From the NCBI RefSeq assembly GCF_949628265.1, contig NC_088786.1, forward strand, positions 18,993,681 to 19,057,680: a stretch of DNA of 64,000 bases, read 5' to 3'. A program made the position numbers and the translations under genes. Below are positions 62,134-64,000 of the stretch, piece by piece. This DNA comes from Cloeon dipterum (taxonomy: Eukaryota > Arthropoda > Insecta > Ephemeroptera > Baetidae). The notes beneath the pieces were generated by a model. That model had not been told where the DNA came from and did not search any database. It saw only the letters and a list, made by a program, of their open reading frames with translations. Each line of letters starts with the position of its first letter. The first letter of the stretch is position 1.

Positions 62134-64000
62134 TTCTGGCGGTCGGGACTAGGGCCGCTATTAAGAGTGGTGATGCAAGAAAAAGCAGTTTGGGGTGGCG
62201 AGTAGGCAGGTGAATTGGGGGATTGGTGGGCGGTGGTGGTGGTGGTGTGCGATCGCGAGTCTTTCGACCGATCCATGCACCGCCGCCGGCAGCACCTCTT
62301 TTTACGGGCCGCCACGCTCTATCCAGGGCAGAGATCAGACAGACCCAGTCAGTTTTGCATTAAAATTTTCACGCACAAATCAGCATCTCGCACGCACGCA
62401 CAATCATCATCATCATCAATAGAGACAACACGTGTAGCAGCCGACACACGATCGGCTGATCGGAAGGAAGAAGATATAGAGAAAGAGGGCGAGACACAGA
62501 CACAGCCAATCAGAGCACACGCACACATAGAAGGCATGCAGTGTACAAATCCGGCCTCCCCAATTGTTGCCACACGCACACTCATGCACGCCGCCCTGCC
62601 AAAGGGTTGATTGCTATGTGGAGAGATGCCGAGTTATCACAAGACGCGATTAATTATCCTCGTTTATGGCGAATGCGAGTGCGAGCTCACGCGCAAAGAC
62701 AGGCTCGTTTTCACCCGGGGTAATTTGGTTGGCTTCTGGAGAATTATCGTTGTGGGTTCGACTGCATTAACCCGAGGCGACATTTCTGTCGAGAGAGGAA
62801 ATTGAGCAGGAGGAGTTCCTTGGACCAGTGCCACCTTGATATAATGACAGCCTGTCGTAAGAAGATTTTAATTTGATAGGGCACACTTATCAAGAGCAAG
62901 GACGAGATATTACGCACATAATCATGTATTTGGCAATGTAGCACTAAGACATTCCTTCAACAATGGAACTATTATTAGAAATTATTATTAGAATAATTAT
63001 TTGATCAGTAACCTCCCAAGAACGGCTTAAAAGGAAACCCTGCTATTACTGGTCTTATAACACGTTTTGAACTACAATCGAATTAAAATGTAGCCTGTCG
63101 TGGTGTGGACAAAATTCACTTTAAGAAGTATTTTTGAACTGTTTAAACAGTCGTTATAGGCGCCTCACAATTTAAAAATTACATTCAGAGACGGACATTG
63201 TTTGCCGAGCCAAAAACGAAACTTAACCAAGGTGACGACTGCACCAACAAAAACCTAGCCATATAGACATTGTAGTTTAGAATCCTCACCTTGATTTTCA
63301 ATCATTTATTAAACCTATGCTCAGCACATCTCGTGGGCTATATGCAATGAACTCAACGGGTCCCAACAACACCGCTGAGCGGAAAAAATGTGGCCGCAGC
63401 GGAGTTTGGGCCCAATATGGCCATCGTTTTACCTTCGCGCACCAAGATGTATGAAACGATTCCTAAAACCACTGGAAAGATGCGAAAACCAAAGAGTGGC
63501 GAGTCCTACTAGTCCGTTGAGCTAATTGAGCATTTCGAATCAATGAATTAACCACCTTTTACCATCTTTGATATTTTGCAAGATGAAATCCTCGAAATGC
63601 TTCTTAAGCTTTCATTGCTTTGACACTAGGTATGCCTGAACAATGTCAGCCAATGAGCTAGTTTTTGTGTGGTTAAATAGTATCTGTTCAATTCTCTCAC
63701 TGAAAAGTTTCCTAGTTTGATGTTAATATATCTTATGGTAAAGGCCACTGTTTTTACTCAGTAAATTTCAACCGATCCATTTTGTCTCTATATTGTGTAC
63801 CTATAAAAAGTCATTTCTAATAATAAAAGAATAACGTGGTGAGGAATCTGCGAGCTGAGATATATGAGAGAGAAAACAGGACAGACAGCTGAAGAAAAAG
63901 GAGCCACAAGATGGATCAAAAGAGCCGGCAGCGAGCGATGGCGATACAAAGAAAGGACTCCCTATAATCCTCACGTCACCAGTTGCAAACTGACGTCAGA
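62134..64000. other. Upstream region with simple repeats and a repeat copy
   Basis: Between 62200 and 62430 lie short (GTG)n and (CAT)n tracts and a GC-rich stretch that may be a promoter or 5' UTR. Open frames here are repeat-driven and not convincing. Repeat family R1 copy d is at 63312-63640. Nothing else is supported to the right edge. Confidence 0.45.
63312..63640 (-). repeat. Dispersed repeat family R1, copy d
   Basis: On the minus strand it matches copies a, b and c in order: a CATTTCGAGGATTTCATCTT block, GGTAAAAGGTGGTTAATTCA, AGCTCAACGGACTA, TTTCCAGTGGTTTTAGG, then GATGGCCATATTGGGCCC and CGCTCAGCGGTGTTGTTGGG. It is diverged and no longer open in one frame over its full length. Confidence 0.65.

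Noticed and set aside
62195-62610. Several open frames on both strands
   Set aside because: They are driven by GTG, CAT and CACA simple repeats and shadow each other; no domain or splice support.

Overview
The window looks like nuclear DNA from an arthropod, most likely an insect. It is AT-rich, genes have many short GT–AG introns, several are animal-specific (TMEM127, HGSNAT, CHAF1B, FAXDC2-like), and one product is the insect-type neo-calmodulin. All names come from reading translated exons; no database search was run. Exon joins were checked for reading phase.

Layout. 172-482 (-): first coding exon of a BIR-type zinc-fold protein that runs off the left edge. 1835-6524 (+): two tandem fatty acid hydroxylase/sterol desaturase (FAXDC2-like) genes with the same five-exon structure. 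7317-11371 (-): seven-exon secreted cysteine-rich protein. 12223-14976 (-): five-exon secreted protein with one Ig domain and a low-complexity tail. 17577-19843 (+): CHAF1B, the p60 subunit of chromatin assembly factor 1. 21289-23260 (-): TMEM127. 24168-26521 (+): DPH2, divergent from TMEM127.

About 26357-46115 is a tandem segmental duplication. Each unit starts with DPH2 3' sequence and ends with a complete eleven-exon gene for lysosomal heparan-alpha-glucosaminide N-acetyltransferase (HGSNAT): copy 1 at 29766-34127, copy 2 at 41788-46042. The second unit begins with a broken DPH2 3' fragment. It also carries a solo LTR, about 3 kb holding a decayed serine protease gene, and a TGCG microsatellite. 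The first unit carries its own small insertions. 49682-53424 (-): neo-calmodulin. 58542-62133 (-): pieces of an unrecognised Lys/Pro/Gly-rich protein gene. The rest is mostly AT-rich spacer.

Mobile and repeat DNA includes a two-copy MITE family with about 37-bp inverted ends and 4-bp target duplications, a TA-flanked palindromic MITE, and an unrecognised dispersed repeat in four places, two of them inside introns. No rRNA, convincing tRNA, CRISPR array or bacterial-type operon was seen. The genes do not form one pathway. The strongest local stories are the HGSNAT duplication, the unnamed intronic repeat family, and coding-like sequence inside a DPH2 intron.
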